DNA of 64,000 bases from Paenibacillus sp. V4I7. Its GTDB lineage: Bacteria > Bacillota > Bacilli > Paenibacillales > NBRC-103111. Both the position numbers and the translations under genes were made by a program. Shown here piece by piece: positions 8,346-17,698 of the stretch. The notes under the pieces were generated by a model, which saw only the letters and a program-made list of their open reading frames with translations, searched no databases and was not told the DNA's origin. Numbering within the stretch: position 1 is the first letter of the stretch; each line of letters starts with the position of its first letter. The stretch lies in assembly GCF_030817275.1 (NCBI RefSeq), contig NZ_JAUSZD010000002.1, positions 1,860,001-1,924,000 on the forward strand. The letters are read 5' to 3'.

Positions 8346-8484
8346 ACTATGAATAGCAAAGCGTATAGTTCAATTGCGCTTTTCATTTTAAACGCTGAGC
8401 TGGCTTCTTATTTGTTTTAGTTTACGATATGATAAGGATATACATAAATTCTATTTTTTTATCACGAAGGGAGATTCATTCGAT

Positions 8485-9000
8485 ATGCTGCAGAGACCTG
8501 GTAGTGAGGAATACTCACCCTATTTTACTGGTTATATTAGTCAAGTTCCGGAAGGCGATTATTTGTCCTTCTTACACAGTCAATTAGACGCTGTTGTCGC
8601 TTTGTTTTCACCGATTAGTGATGAGCAAGGGCTTTATCGATATGAGCCGGGGAAGTGGAGCTTGAAGGAAGTTTTGGGGCATATGACAGATACGGAGCGG
8701 ATTATGAGTTATCGGATGCTGCGTATTGCTCGTGGAGATACAACGAATTTACCAGGATTTGATCAGGATTTATTCATCACAAATACTAACTTCGACGAAC
8801 TATCGATCGAGGATTTGTTAAACGACTTTAAAGCCGTTCGTCAAGCTACATTTTCTCTGCTAAAAACAATCTCAGAAGCAGCCTGGTCTCGTAAAGGGGT
8901 AGCTAGTAACAATGAAATCTCTGCCCGCGCGCTTGCCTATGTGATAGCTGGTCATGCTCAGCATCATCTTGGCGTCGTCCAACAAAAATACAATTACTAA
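8485..9000 (+). CDS. DinB-family protein
   Basis: A 171-residue four-helix-bundle protein of the DinB/YfiT superfamily (DinB_2 type). The metal-binding histidines are in LKEVLGHMTDTE and in the C-terminal AGHAQHHLGVV. Related proteins are putative metal-dependent thiol-S-transferases, some using bacillithiol, but the substrate here is unknown. AGGGAG lies about 12 bp before the ATG, a rather long spacing. The gene is monocistronic and ends in a strong terminator. Confidence 0.85.
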   Translation: MLQRPGSEEYSPYFTGYISQVPEGDYLSFLHSQLDAVVALFSPISDEQGLYRYEPGKWSLKEVLGHMTDTERIMSYRMLRIARGDTTNLPGFDQDLFITNTNFDELSIEDLLNDFKAVRQATFSLLKTISEAAWSRKGVASNNEISARALAYVIAGHAQHHLGVVQQKYNY

Positions 9001-9038
9001 AAAAAACGAGAAGTCCTGAGGACTTCTCGTTTTTTTTA
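9001..9038. terminator. Bidirectional terminator
   Basis: A perfect stem (GAGAAGTCC/GGACTTCTC, extended by A and T runs) with a 3-base loop immediately follows the DinB stop. The A and T runs allow function in both directions. The stop codon of the small minus-strand gene lies inside the T run. Confidence 0.92.
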
Positions 9039-9266
9039 GTAAAGGGATAATGCAAGGGAGTCACGCTCATTAAAAGAATGGAGAATCGCTTCACAACCTA
9101 CGATCTCAATACTAATGATAGAGTCCAAACATTTCTTAATCGTTGCTCTTCCTTTGGTCACTTTCGCTTCGAGTGCGGATTTCAACAAATTGAATTTCTT
9201 TTTATTTTTCTCATCTGAGTAGACTGGCACTGGTTTGTTGTGAATTGTAATAAACATTTTCATCAT
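9036..9266 (-). CDS. Small basic protein of unknown function
   Basis: A 76-residue, lysine-rich protein (start MMKMFITIHNKPVPVYSDE) with no membrane segment or motif I recognise. The middle is strongly basic and the C-terminal third is more neutral and hydrophobic. AGGATGG lies before two consecutive ATG codons. It converges with the DinB gene, and its stop codon lies within the shared terminator. Support is the frame, a plausible ribosome-binding site and the fit between neighbours; no function is proposed. Confidence 0.55.
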   Translation of the reverse strand: MMKMFITIHNKPVPVYSDEKNKKKFNLLKSALEAKVTKGRATIKKCLDSIISIEIVGCEAILHSFNERDSLALSLY

Positions 9267-9466
9267 TTTTCACCATCCTAGGAATTGGATATAGGTCTAG
9301 CATATATGAATATTATTAAATTAACCTTAAAATAGTTTTACAATTTTGAAACAAAACCATATATTTCAATGTATTTTTACTTCTCATAAGCTTATACGGG
9401 TGAGAAAGAAGAAATGTTTCACTCTTAGATAGCATTTCTTGAAATATTTGTGAATTCGATCATTTT

Positions 9467-10267
9467 TTAATTTTGCTGAGCGTTTTGGCGAAAAAGCTTG
9501 GGGGATATCCCAAATCTATGTTTAAATGCTCGGTGAAAGTAGGGGTAGCTGCCGAAACCGCAGCTTAGGGCGATTTGTTCCAGGGACATGGAACTATCAT
9601 GCATGCGTTCCACAGCACTGGATAAGCGCACTTCAAGGGCATATTGGATCATGGTTTTGCCAAAGCATTCTTTGAACAAATGAACCGCGCGGGAGACGCT
9701 GAGTCCAACATGGTTGGCAACATCATCTACTTTAAAAGTAGCAGTAGCTTGTGCTTCAATGAATCTTTTCATACGTGTCCCGGTAAATGGGCGGCCTTGT
9801 AAAGAGACGGTTTCCGTTGCTGCACGCTCTACATATAGGCAAAGTGCTTGCAGCAAATAGCCGCTAAGCTCGTGGTTCTCTTCTTCCATTCTTCGCTTCT
9901 CGAGAATAAGCTGCCGCCATAGCGAAATTAACCGAGCATCTAAGTCGATGCGCGTACAAGTTTGTTTGAGGCTGCGCTTCCACCATGCATCGATCCAAGG
10001 GCCTTTACAGAATACGTAGTAGTCTCCACTGGCGATTTTACTGCTAGGTTGATCCAACGTGTGTTCGATACGAAGTTCATAAGGTTCTCCCGGTTGAAAA
10101 AGGAGTAAATGACCAGCTTCCACTCGCTGCATATGGCCATCCACTAGAACCTCGGAAGTGCCTTCTGTTTGTAAACGGAAAAGATAAGAATTGAGACCTG
10201 ATTTGGTACTCACATTAAACGGTTCCATATGAAAAGAATAGCCGCAGGTTAAGACCTCAGTTTCCAT
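9467..10267 (-). CDS. AraC-family transcriptional regulator
   Basis: A 266-residue regulator. The N-terminal part is a cupin sensor domain (VEAGHLLLFQPGEPYEL). The C-terminal 100 residues hold two helix-turn-helix units: VDDVANHVGLSVSRAVHLFK, then LEQIALSCGFGSYPYFHRAF with the usual GISPKLFR ending. ATG at 10267 is preferred over an in-frame GTG 9 bp upstream because of the AAAGG spacing. It is divergent from the sugar isomerase/dehydrogenase pair, which it probably controls in response to a sugar. The 200 bp beyond its stop (9267-9466) hold only a weak AAGAAATG/CATTTCTT inverted repeat. Confidence 0.88.
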   Translation of the reverse strand: METEVLTCGYSFHMEPFNVSTKSGLNSYLFRLQTEGTSEVLVDGHMQRVEAGHLLLFQPGEPYELRIEHTLDQPSSKIASGDYYVFCKGPWIDAWWKRSLKQTCTRIDLDARLISLWRQLILEKRRMEEENHELSGYLLQALCLYVERAATETVSLQGRPFTGTRMKRFIEAQATATFKVDDVANHVGLSVSRAVHLFKECFGKTMIQYALEVRLSSAVERMHDSSMSLEQIALSCGFGSYPYFHRAFKHRFGISPKLFRQNAQQN

Positions 10268-10402
10268 TGTTTTCACCTTTCATAGCCAAATAAGAGATGT
10301 TTTGATTATATCGTGAATGGTCATATAAGGCTATGATCCATTATACTAATTCTATCGTGTTTGATTTATCAAAATATGGATGATAAGAAAAGAGGAGAAC
10401 AA

Positions 10403-11179
10403 ATGGGACGTTTAGGAATTGGCCTGCAATTGTATACATTAAGAGATGATATGGAGAAAGATCTGGAAGGCACACTTCGTCATGTAGCGAAGTTAGGATA
10501 TGAAGGCGTAGAATTTGCTGGGTATTATGGTAAGCCTGCTGCAGAGCTCAAACAGCTGCTGGATGAGCTGGGTTTGAAAGCATTCGGTAGTCACGTAAGT
10601 TTAGAGAGATTTCGTAAAGATCTGCAAGGGGAACTTGACTACTTGAAAACAATCGGTGCAAAATACGCAATCTGCCCGTATGTTGGTGCTGAGGAACGCG
10701 AGTCAGCAGATCAATGGAAAGCACTAATTGCTGAATGCCAGGCGATTGCCGTAGAAACGAATAAACAAGGTTTGCAATTCCTTTACCACAATCATGATTT
10801 CGAATTTCATTATAAAGTGAATGACGAGTTCGTCTTTGATGCGATGTTTGCCAAAACAGGTGAAGATGCAATTAACGTAGAGATGGACGTTTGTTGGGTT
10901 CAATTCGCTGGTCAAGATCCACTTGCCTACATAGCAAAATATGCAGGCCGATTACCGCTGCTTCATTTCAAAGATTTCACGAAAGATGCAGAAGGTAAAT
11001 TAGTAACCCTAGAGCTGGGCTTAGGCGATGTTCCTTTGGAAAAAGTGATTAAAGCTGCTGAGCAAGCAGGCGTGGAATGGCTTGTTGTTGAGCAGGATCA
11101 CTGCCAGAAGCCACCACTTACAAGTGTTGAGAATAGCTTGAACTGGGTCAAAGAGCATTACACGAATGTTCATAACTAA
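10403..11179 (+). CDS. Sugar phosphate isomerase/epimerase (TIM barrel, IolE/IolI type)
   Basis: A 258-residue protein of the xylose-isomerase-like TIM-barrel family. It starts with LGIGLQLYTLRDDMEKD, and metal-binding acidic and His residues lie in YHNHDFEF, VEMDVCWV, LLHFKDF and VEQDHC. Family members isomerise or epimerise sugars or inositols, and the exact substrate is not readable. An upstream TTG is in frame, but AGAGGAG precedes the ATG chosen here. It is 24 bp from a Gfo/Idh/MocA dehydrogenase, a common pairing in sugar or inositol catabolism, and is divergent from an AraC regulator. Confidence 0.85.
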   Translation: MGRLGIGLQLYTLRDDMEKDLEGTLRHVAKLGYEGVEFAGYYGKPAAELKQLLDELGLKAFGSHVSLERFRKDLQGELDYLKTIGAKYAICPYVGAEERESADQWKALIAECQAIAVETNKQGLQFLYHNHDFEFHYKVNDEFVFDAMFAKTGEDAINVEMDVCWVQFAGQDPLAYIAKYAGRLPLLHFKDFTKDAEGKLVTLELGLGDVPLEKVIKAAEQAGVEWLVVEQDHCQKPPLTSVENSLNWVKEHYTNVHN

Positions 11180-11203
11180 CAATTAAAAGGAGAATTAATA
11201 AAT

Positions 11204-12223
11204 ATGAGTAAAATTAAGGTAGCCGTAGTAGGTTGCGGTTCTATAGCTAAACATAGACACATTCCGGAATATGCTTGGAATTCGAATGTTGAACTCGTTG
11301 CTTTCGTTGATCCTGTTCTGGAGAGAGCGGAGCACTTTGCACAGCTGCACGGCGGCAAAGCATACAGCAGTTATACCGAAATGTTGAAGCAGGAGAAAGT
11401 GGATGCAGTTAGTGTATGTACACCGAACTTTCTCCATGCGGAAGTATCCATTGCCGCTGCAAATGCAGGCGCTCATGTATTGGTTGAGAAGCCAATGGCG
11501 TCAACGGCAGAAGAAGCAGAGGCAATGATTGAAGCGGCAAAGAAAAATGGCGTGTTTTTGATGGTTGGTCACAACCAACGCCTGATGCCTCCACATGTCA
11601 AAGCCAAAGAAATTCTGAACTCCGGCAAATTGGGTAAAGTGCTGACATTCCGTACATCGTTCGGACATCCAGGTCCGGAAGGATGGAGCGTGGACGGACG
11701 CGAAAGCTGGTTCTTTCGTAAAGAGGAAGCAACGATGGGTGCGATGGGCGATCTTGGCGTACACAAGTCAGATTTAATTCGTTGGTTGCTTGCTGATGAG
11801 GTTGCACAAGTAGCTGCTTTCGTCGGTACCCTGCATAAAGAAGGTACAGATGTTGACGATAACGCGACTTGCTTGCTACGCATGAAAAGCGGCGCAACTG
11901 GTTCACTAGTCGCTAGCTGGACTTATTATAAAGGTCAAGACAACTCAACCGTGTTATGGTGCGAGAATGGTGTCATCAAAATTGATACCGATCCGAATGA
12001 CCAAGTCATCGTTGAGCTTCGTGATGGTACGGTTGAACGTTATAAAGTCGGACAAATCGCAACGAACGAGAAACAAACGCATAGTGGCGTTATTGATGAG
12101 TTCGTAACGAGCATTCTGGAAGGTCAAAAGCCGCGTATTTCCGGCGAAGAGGGACTTCGTTCCTTACAAGTCATCCTTGCAGCCTTCGAATCCGAAGCAA
12201 CAGGGAAAGTTATCTCTCTGTAA
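11204..12223 (+). CDS. Gfo/Idh/MocA-family oxidoreductase
   Basis: A 339-residue NAD(P)-dependent dehydrogenase. The Rossmann motif VVGCGSIAKHRHIPEY opens the protein, the EKP motif appears as VLVEKPMASTAEEAE (about residues 92-106), and the C-terminal alpha/beta domain contains GAMGDLGVHKSDLIRWL with the likely catalytic His. It would oxidise a sugar or cyclitol. AAAGGAGAA supports the start. It forms a two-gene operon with the upstream isomerase, closed by a strong terminator. Confidence 0.9.
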   Translation: MSKIKVAVVGCGSIAKHRHIPEYAWNSNVELVAFVDPVLERAEHFAQLHGGKAYSSYTEMLKQEKVDAVSVCTPNFLHAEVSIAAANAGAHVLVEKPMASTAEEAEAMIEAAKKNGVFLMVGHNQRLMPPHVKAKEILNSGKLGKVLTFRTSFGHPGPEGWSVDGRESWFFRKEEATMGAMGDLGVHKSDLIRWLLADEVAQVAAFVGTLHKEGTDVDDNATCLLRMKSGATGSLVASWTYYKGQDNSTVLWCENGVIKIDTDPNDQVIVELRDGTVERYKVGQIATNEKQTHSGVIDEFVTSILEGQKPRISGEEGLRSLQVILAAFESEATGKVISL

Positions 12224-12233
12224 TAAAGGTCAT

Positions 12234-12282
12234 AGGATAAAAGAAAGCTCATCCATTCGTGGATTGAGCTTTCTTTTATCCT
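12234..12282. terminator. Long perfect terminator hairpin
   Basis: AGGATAAAAGAAAGCTCA and its complement flank a TCCA-TTCG-TGGA tip, giving a stem of over 20 bp with T-rich 3' side. It ends the isomerase/dehydrogenase operon. Confidence 0.88.
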
Positions 12283-12321
12283 TGGAGTTTGAATTCCTCA
12301 TTCATATCGCTTCCTAAATTA

Positions 12322-12358
12322 GAAAAACCCCTTGTTCTCTTATTAGAGAAAAGGGGTC
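12322..12358 (-). terminator. Terminator of the first LTA-synthase-like gene
   Basis: On the minus strand, ACCCCTTTTCTC pairs with GAGAACAAGGGGT, followed by TTTTTC. It lies just beyond the stop of the convergent sulfatase gene. Confidence 0.85.
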
Positions 12359-12375
12359 TTTGCGTCCAATTTTGC

Positions 12376-14487
12376 TTAACGCCCACCAATTTCGATAGGC
12401 AATGTGTTTGATTTACCAACGATAGTTTCCTTTGAATCTTTCACATTTACTTGAATGTCCCAGATTCCAGCCTTGAGTAAATGGCCTTCAACCTTGGCAG
12501 TCAGTGTATGTTCATCTTGCCATGTGCTTGGAACAGCTTTGCCATTTAAGGTAACATAGCCAAGGGCTGGGATATTGCTTCCCCTCACCGTTAGGGTTAC
12601 ACTTGAACGTCCAGATAGATCCTGGGTATCTGATTCGACTTTATCAAGAAGGATCGGTCCAAATCCGAGCATATACTTAGAATCTATAATGGGAATTTTA
12701 TAATCCTTGTAAGCATGTCGATCGCCGAAAATGATATCATACTGCAAAGTCTCGTAATCCTTGAGGTCCTGTTCATTAATATTCATTGCCTCATAATGAT
12801 CTTTCGGTGGTATGACAGGAATTTTTTTTGAAAGTTGACTTAAATAATCGGTATAAAAGCTGCCTTGTTGATTGGATAATTCAATGAGATAAGGGCCTAA
12901 GAAAGAAGGGCTAATATTTAATGTATCTTTGCGCCCTTGGTCAAAATTGTTCCATACGACGAGCGGAACACTGTACATCTTTTTCAGGAAATCAGGATCG
13001 TCTTTGCCGCTAATAAACTTAGTGTCAATGTAAGTAGCATAATCATCACCGAGTGCTGGCAAGTGGTCTCCCCAGAAAGCGATAATTGTTGGTTCACCTT
13101 TTTTCTCGTAGTATTCAACTAATTCCTTCAACATGTTATCCGCGGAATTGATACCTTGGGCAAGTGTCTCGAGCATACCTTGAGAAGAAGGGGATATATG
13201 GCCAGTAACATCAATTGTATTCTTTGGAAACTTTCCAGGGAAAAAATGGAAATGATTTTCCATTGTATTTGCAAATACAAAATCAGGTCCGTCGCTTTGG
13301 TTGGTTGCATGTATAATATTGGAAGCAACTTCGCTGTCTGCGATATAAGGACCAGAATAGTTAGGCTTGAAGTATTCGATTGGAATAAACTTGGAGAAGC
13401 CAAAGTACTTATATATTTTATTGCTGTTAAAATACCAATTGTAGAATGGACTTATCGCTGTTGATGTGTAGCCTTGTCGGGCATAAATACTCGCCAAGGA
13501 ATCTACTTCATTCGTAAGGAATTGATTGTAGGCGATAGAACCTTGCGGCAGAAAACGCATGGAGTTACCTGTCAAAACCTCAAACTCGACATTGGCTGTA
13601 CCCCCGCCATACTGCGGTGAAAGCATCGTGCCGCTTGTCCCCGTCTGCTGCAGCTTATGGAAGAATGGAATTGGATCACGGCTGAATTCCACACCTTTGA
13701 TAACGGTTGGATCCCAGAAAGCCTCACTTAACACGACAATAACGTTTGGTTTTACAGGGTTGTTTGGATCCCCAGCTTTAATCGGCTTAGGTGAATTACT
13801 GACAATAGCTTCAACAGCTTTATCATCGTAACCTTCATGTTTATCGGTAAACATCGACTTGGTATTCAGAAACGTTGCTAATGCGTAGCCGTTCTTTTTG
13901 GTGTTCTCAACTTGGTTCCATACGGATGCTTTGATACCGCACCATTTCTGAATCGGAAGAGGTAGATCCGTGTAAACCGCAGACAACATAACAATCGCAA
14001 TGACAGCTAGGATTCCTCGTTCTTTTAGTGCAACCTTTTTCGAGAATAAGGTCGTGCGGTATAATAAAAAATAACTGGCTGTGAGGAAAAGAAGAAGGAT
14101 TACCAATATTTTAAAGCTTAGAATATTCTGGATATATTTCACCATATCTGACGCTTCGCCGGCCAAGACGATATCCCATGGTGTTAAAGGGACACCTAAT
14201 ATTTTCAATTTTACGCCGCTTATGAGTGCCAAGGTAAGAAGTATACCTGAGATGACCCAATATGCAACTCTTGTTCGGCCAATCATGGCGATGAACAACA
14301 ATAACAAGCTGATGACGATCCATTCATTGAATAGCAGTTCAAGCAGATGCTTATAACTCCAAGTAATCATTTCTATATAATGCCCGCGGCTCAAAATTTC
14401 CATGATCACTACTGGAATTAAGGCAATTAATAATAGTGGCAATCGTTGCCGGGTCAGAAGCAATAAGCGATTAATGTGCTGGTTCAT
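12376..14487 (-). CDS. LTA-synthase-like membrane sulfatase with C-terminal Ig-like domain (paralogue 1)
   Basis: A 703-residue polytopic enzyme. Five membrane segments (about 17-33, 56-70, 76-93, 126-143, 157-172) precede an extracellular alkaline-phosphatase/sulfatase domain. Metal ligand Glu255 (VVLSEAF), the probable catalytic Thr297 (GGGTANVEFEVLTG) and a WGDHLP motif match lipoteichoic acid synthases, which move glycerol phosphate from phosphatidylglycerol. Unlike typical LtaS, the last 80 residues look like an Ig/TIG-type beta sandwich. The start has AGGAGAATAT in front; a longer in-frame extension lacks this. Paralogue 2 lies at 20287-22374. The true polymer made is unproven. Confidence 0.88.
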   Translation of the reverse strand: MNQHINRLLLLTRQRLPLLLIALIPVVIMEILSRGHYIEMITWSYKHLLELLFNEWIVISLLLLFIAMIGRTRVAYWVISGILLTLALISGVKLKILGVPLTPWDIVLAGEASDMVKYIQNILSFKILVILLLFLTASYFLLYRTTLFSKKVALKERGILAVIAIVMLSAVYTDLPLPIQKWCGIKASVWNQVENTKKNGYALATFLNTKSMFTDKHEGYDDKAVEAIVSNSPKPIKAGDPNNPVKPNVIVVLSEAFWDPTVIKGVEFSRDPIPFFHKLQQTGTSGTMLSPQYGGGTANVEFEVLTGNSMRFLPQGSIAYNQFLTNEVDSLASIYARQGYTSTAISPFYNWYFNSNKIYKYFGFSKFIPIEYFKPNYSGPYIADSEVASNIIHATNQSDGPDFVFANTMENHFHFFPGKFPKNTIDVTGHISPSSQGMLETLAQGINSADNMLKELVEYYEKKGEPTIIAFWGDHLPALGDDYATYIDTKFISGKDDPDFLKKMYSVPLVVWNNFDQGRKDTLNISPSFLGPYLIELSNQQGSFYTDYLSQLSKKIPVIPPKDHYEAMNINEQDLKDYETLQYDIIFGDRHAYKDYKIPIIDSKYMLGFGPILLDKVESDTQDLSGRSSVTLTVRGSNIPALGYVTLNGKAVPSTWQDEHTLTAKVEGHLLKAGIWDIQVNVKDSKETIVGKSNTLPIEIGGR

Positions 14488-14685
14488 ATATTCTCCTATG
14501 TCTTTCAAATTAAGAAATTGTAAATGACAACAGCCATCATTATACCATGGCTGAAGGTAATATTCGATGGTATTATATCTAACATTTTTTATAATAAAGT
14601 AACAAAGAAAAGTTTTAATAGGCAGGAAAAAGATGGTTTTGTCGAGAAATGTAAGAATAGAAGATAGAGAAATGGAGGGGATTGC

Positions 14686-15588
14686 ATGGCGGAGGAACAA
14701 GTTCAATATGTGAAAAAAGCAATGCAAATGCAGCATCGAAGAATGACAAAAAGAGCTTTTCTTCGACGTAGCGTGTTTTTATTTTTAGGTGCTGTGCTTA
14801 TGTCAATTGGATTGGAGATTTTCTTAGTCCCTAACAAAATTATTGATGGGGGCATCACGGGGATATCCATCATTTTATCTTATCTAACCAATATTCAAGT
14901 CGGGATATTTTTGACCTTATTAAATCTTCCATTCCTGTTTATCGGATATAAATTAATAGGAAAAACGTTTGCATTATCTACGTTTTTCGCAATTCTGGTC
15001 ATGTCCACAGGAACGTATCTGCTACACCCAGTGAAAGAGCTAACCAATGATCCTTTGCTTGCAGCTGTATTCGGCGGCATTATTCTCGGTATTGGAGTAG
15101 GTATGGTGATTCGTTTCGGGGGTTCACTCGATGGTACAGAAATTGTTGCGATACTCGTTTCCAAAAAGATACCGTTCTCCGTTGGCGAGATTGTGATGTT
15201 TTTCAACCTATTCATTCTAGGCAGCGCAGGCTTTGTATACAGTTGGGATCGTGCGATGTATTCTCTTATAGCTTATTTTATTGCATATAAATTGATTGAT
15301 GTAACCATTGAAGGGTTTGATGAGTCGAAGTCCGTGTGGATCATTAGTGACAGCTTCAGACAAATAGGTGAAGCTATTCTGGACCGCTTAGGACGCGGTG
15401 TCACTTATTTGGAAGGGGAAGGCGGCTTCACGGGAGATAACAAGAAGGTCATCTTCTGTGTAATTACACGGCTGGAGGAAGCGAAGTTGAAATCCATCGT
15501 GGATGAGCTCGATCCTGCAGCGTTTCTCGCAGTTGGCAATATCCACGATGTCAAGGGCGGACGTTTCAAGAAGCGGGACATCCATTAG
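14686..15588 (+). CDS. YitT-family membrane protein with DUF2179 domain
   Basis: A 300-residue integral membrane protein. After a charged 25-residue N-terminus come five or six membrane segments with the family motif NKIIDGGITGISIIL and a second repeat (RFGGSLDGTEIVAIL). The C-terminal cytosolic DUF2179 domain reads GRGVTYLEGEGGFTGDNKK. Its biochemical role is unknown; transport has been proposed for the family. GGAGGGG lies before the ATG. It diverges from paralogue 1 of the sulfatases, and its last four bases overlap the convergent response-regulator gene. Confidence 0.9.
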   Translation: MAEEQVQYVKKAMQMQHRRMTKRAFLRRSVFLFLGAVLMSIGLEIFLVPNKIIDGGITGISIILSYLTNIQVGIFLTLLNLPFLFIGYKLIGKTFALSTFFAILVMSTGTYLLHPVKELTNDPLLAAVFGGIILGIGVGMVIRFGGSLDGTEIVAILVSKKIPFSVGEIVMFFNLFILGSAGFVYSWDRAMYSLIAYFIAYKLIDVTIEGFDESKSVWIISDSFRQIGEAILDRLGRGVTYLEGEGGFTGDNKKVIFCVITRLEEAKLKSIVDELDPAAFLAVGNIHDVKGGRFKKRDIH

Positions 15589-16283
15589 TCCCCTTTGCCG
15601 TCTTCGCCCGTTTTATTTCCTCGTTCAAACAATCCTAAGTCTCTGATTTTCTTTGCGGCATCTTTGCTGCTCGGACTACCTAGTTTCTTCAAGATATGCC
15701 CCACATGAATTTTGACGGTTCGCAAAGATATGAAAAAGCGGCTTGCAATTTCCGTTTGCGTATGACCTTGATCAATCATTTCCAGAACCTGAAGCTCTGT
15801 AGGCGTGATTAGATCGCTGACTTCTTTGATTTTGAATTGGTGCTCTAACCGTTTGAGCCTGCGGAATTCCTCTCGCATCTGTTCAGCTACTGCCGCGTTA
15901 ATCGAAGATTGACGTGCATGTACGGCTCGAATGATGGTGGGAAGCTCTTCGAATCGGGATTTGATCTGGTAGTCAATAGCGCCGGCTTGAAAGGAACGGA
16001 AGATGAAATCTTTCTCCTCCATCGAGGTAAGCATAATCACTTTGACTCCCCATGATAAGAGCGCTTGTTCAGCAAGTCCAATGCCCGCGGGCTCATCTTG
16101 CAGCATGATATCCATAAGAACGACATCGGCTCCTGGTTCCGCATTAGCAAATAGTTCCCTTGCTTCTTCTGCTGTTGATACGGTGGCCACCACTCTCAAA
16201 TCTGGCTGACGATTCAAATAGGCTTTGAGGCCGCGAAGCCAGTCAAGGTCATCCTCAACAATCAAAATACGAATTGGTTCCAA
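15585..16283 (-). CDS. NarL/LuxR-type response regulator
   Basis: A 232-residue regulator. The receiver domain has the acidic pair at Glu10-Asp11, phosphorylation site Asp58 (VVLMDIML), and the conserved Thr and Lys (MLTSMEEK, QIKSR). The C-terminal LuxR-type helix-turn-helix reads LTPTELQVLEMIDQGHTQTE, and then FISLRTVKIHVGHIL. It starts at TTG after GGGGGATTCC. The partner histidine kinase lies 15 bp upstream, so they form a two-gene operon. The targets are unknown; YitT and CPBP genes flank it. Confidence 0.9.
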   Translation of the reverse strand: MEPIRILIVEDDLDWLRGLKAYLNRQPDLRVVATVSTAEEARELFANAEPGADVVLMDIMLQDEPAGIGLAEQALLSWGVKVIMLTSMEEKDFIFRSFQAGAIDYQIKSRFEELPTIIRAVHARQSSINAAVAEQMREEFRRLKRLEHQFKIKEVSDLITPTELQVLEMIDQGHTQTEIASRFFISLRTVKIHVGHILKKLGSPSSKDAAKKIRDLGLFERGNKTGEDGKGD

Positions 16284-16297
16284 GTAGGAATCCCCCT

Positions 16298-17656
16298 TTA
16301 TTTCTTTAGTCGGTTGCCGGGGAATGTTAGAAACACACTCGTGCCTTTCCCTGGCGAACTGCTTAATTCCAAGGCCCCCCCATGTTTCTTCATAACACTA
16401 TAGCAGTAGGCGAGTCCGAGTCCAAAGTTGCTATGACTGCCACTTTTGGTCGTATAAAACGGTTCTAATACTTGCTTCAGTACGGATTTCTCCATACCTA
16501 TTCCGTTATCTCTTATTTCCAAAATAATGTTCTTTTTAGCATGAAACGATTTAATTATAAGCTCGCCGCCTTTGGGCATAGCTTCTACCGCATTCATGAG
16601 TACATTAGTTAACGTTTCACTAATTTGCATGGGATCAATTTGAAGAATTAAGTTTTCAGGGATGCTCTGGTTCACCTGAACTTTACTTAGGTAAGGTCCA
16701 AGAGGAAGAAGGACTTCATTAATAAGCTCCGCTAAATCGACTGCAGATACCCGAAGAGGGAGCTCCTGTGTTTGTTCGTGTACGCGGCTAATCATGTCAC
16801 GGATATGCATGGAAGCCCCCATAACGACATCGATGTCCTGCATAAGTTCTGGCTGATTCGTTTCCTCGGCATGTTGTTTCATTTTCTCGAGGAACAAACG
16901 CATTTTCCCAACATCATTCTTAATCGAATGGTTTAAAATCGCGGTTCCTGATGTGATGGCGCGGAGTGTCGAGTCCAGCTTGCGACGTTCGATGAGCAGA
17001 CGCATTCCGAGAAAACCGTATTTGAAAAAGGTGAACACGAAAAAAGGCACTACGAAAGCAAGAATCCATACGTGATAGACCCACATACGGTAAAAACCGA
17101 AGCTTGGCATAACGTAATTAAGTATGCCTACACAAAGAATAGGCGGAAGGAGGGCTAAGCAGGTGAACAAATGCGTTCGCTTCATAGCCGGAAGCCGTTC
17201 TGTTTTGATTACAATGAGTACAGCACCAATGAAAATATAAGGAACAGCCCAGGAGGCTACGATGGGGAAGGTAATGGGCATTTCCTCCGTATAACTGGGT
17301 GTGAAAAGTATACAGGCAATAGGAGGAATGAGTAGGCCAATTGGCAGCCACGTCTGAATGGTTGGTTTCTGCCAGGACGCGTTATAACGCAAAGAAAGCA
17401 TGGCAAATGAATATGGCAAGCCATAGTAAGATATCAGTGAGCTAATGCCCATGATGCGATAAAGTAGAGCACTAATGGATGGGTTGGGTACTGTTTGCTG
17501 GACATAGGGGATAAAGGTTTCAGACAAAACAGCAGCAAGACCGCCAAAGCCACCGGTAAAAGCAATAGCGCTCATCCAACGCATTGTACTGGATCGTGGA
17601 TCAACCATGACAAGCCCCAACGCGATGATCCAGAGTGCAAATAGAACAAAAAGCAT
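16298..17656 (-). CDS. Membrane sensor histidine kinase
   Basis: A 452-residue kinase. The N-terminal half (about 1-230) consists of seven or so hydrophobic segments with no large outside loop, so it probably senses within the membrane. The H-box is ILNHSIKNDVGKMR, with the phosphoryl-accepting His. The ATPase domain has the N-box (LTNVLMNAVEAMPKGG), G1 box (IRDNGIGM) and G2 box (NFGLGLAYCYSVMKKHGG). GGAGGAAAC precedes the ATG; a longer frame of 23 extra residues upstream lacks a good site. It is transcribed with the response regulator downstream. Confidence 0.9.
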   Translation of the reverse strand: MLFVLFALWIIALGLVMVDPRSSTMRWMSAIAFTGGFGGLAAVLSETFIPYVQQTVPNPSISALLYRIMGISSLISYYGLPYSFAMLSLRYNASWQKPTIQTWLPIGLLIPPIACILFTPSYTEEMPITFPIVASWAVPYIFIGAVLIVIKTERLPAMKRTHLFTCLALLPPILCVGILNYVMPSFGFYRMWVYHVWILAFVVPFFVFTFFKYGFLGMRLLIERRKLDSTLRAITSGTAILNHSIKNDVGKMRLFLEKMKQHAEETNQPELMQDIDVVMGASMHIRDMISRVHEQTQELPLRVSAVDLAELINEVLLPLGPYLSKVQVNQSIPENLILQIDPMQISETLTNVLMNAVEAMPKGGELIIKSFHAKKNIILEIRDNGIGMEKSVLKQVLEPFYTTKSGSHSNFGLGLAYCYSVMKKHGGALELSSSPGKGTSVFLTFPGNRLKK

Positions 17657-17698
17657 GTTTCCTCCGTCAAATGAATCAGATGTTTCTTCTATTGTGGC

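Noticed and set aside
13559-13831. 90-residue plus-strand frame inside the first sulfatase gene
   Set aside because: It is antisense to the catalytic domain and has no independent support.
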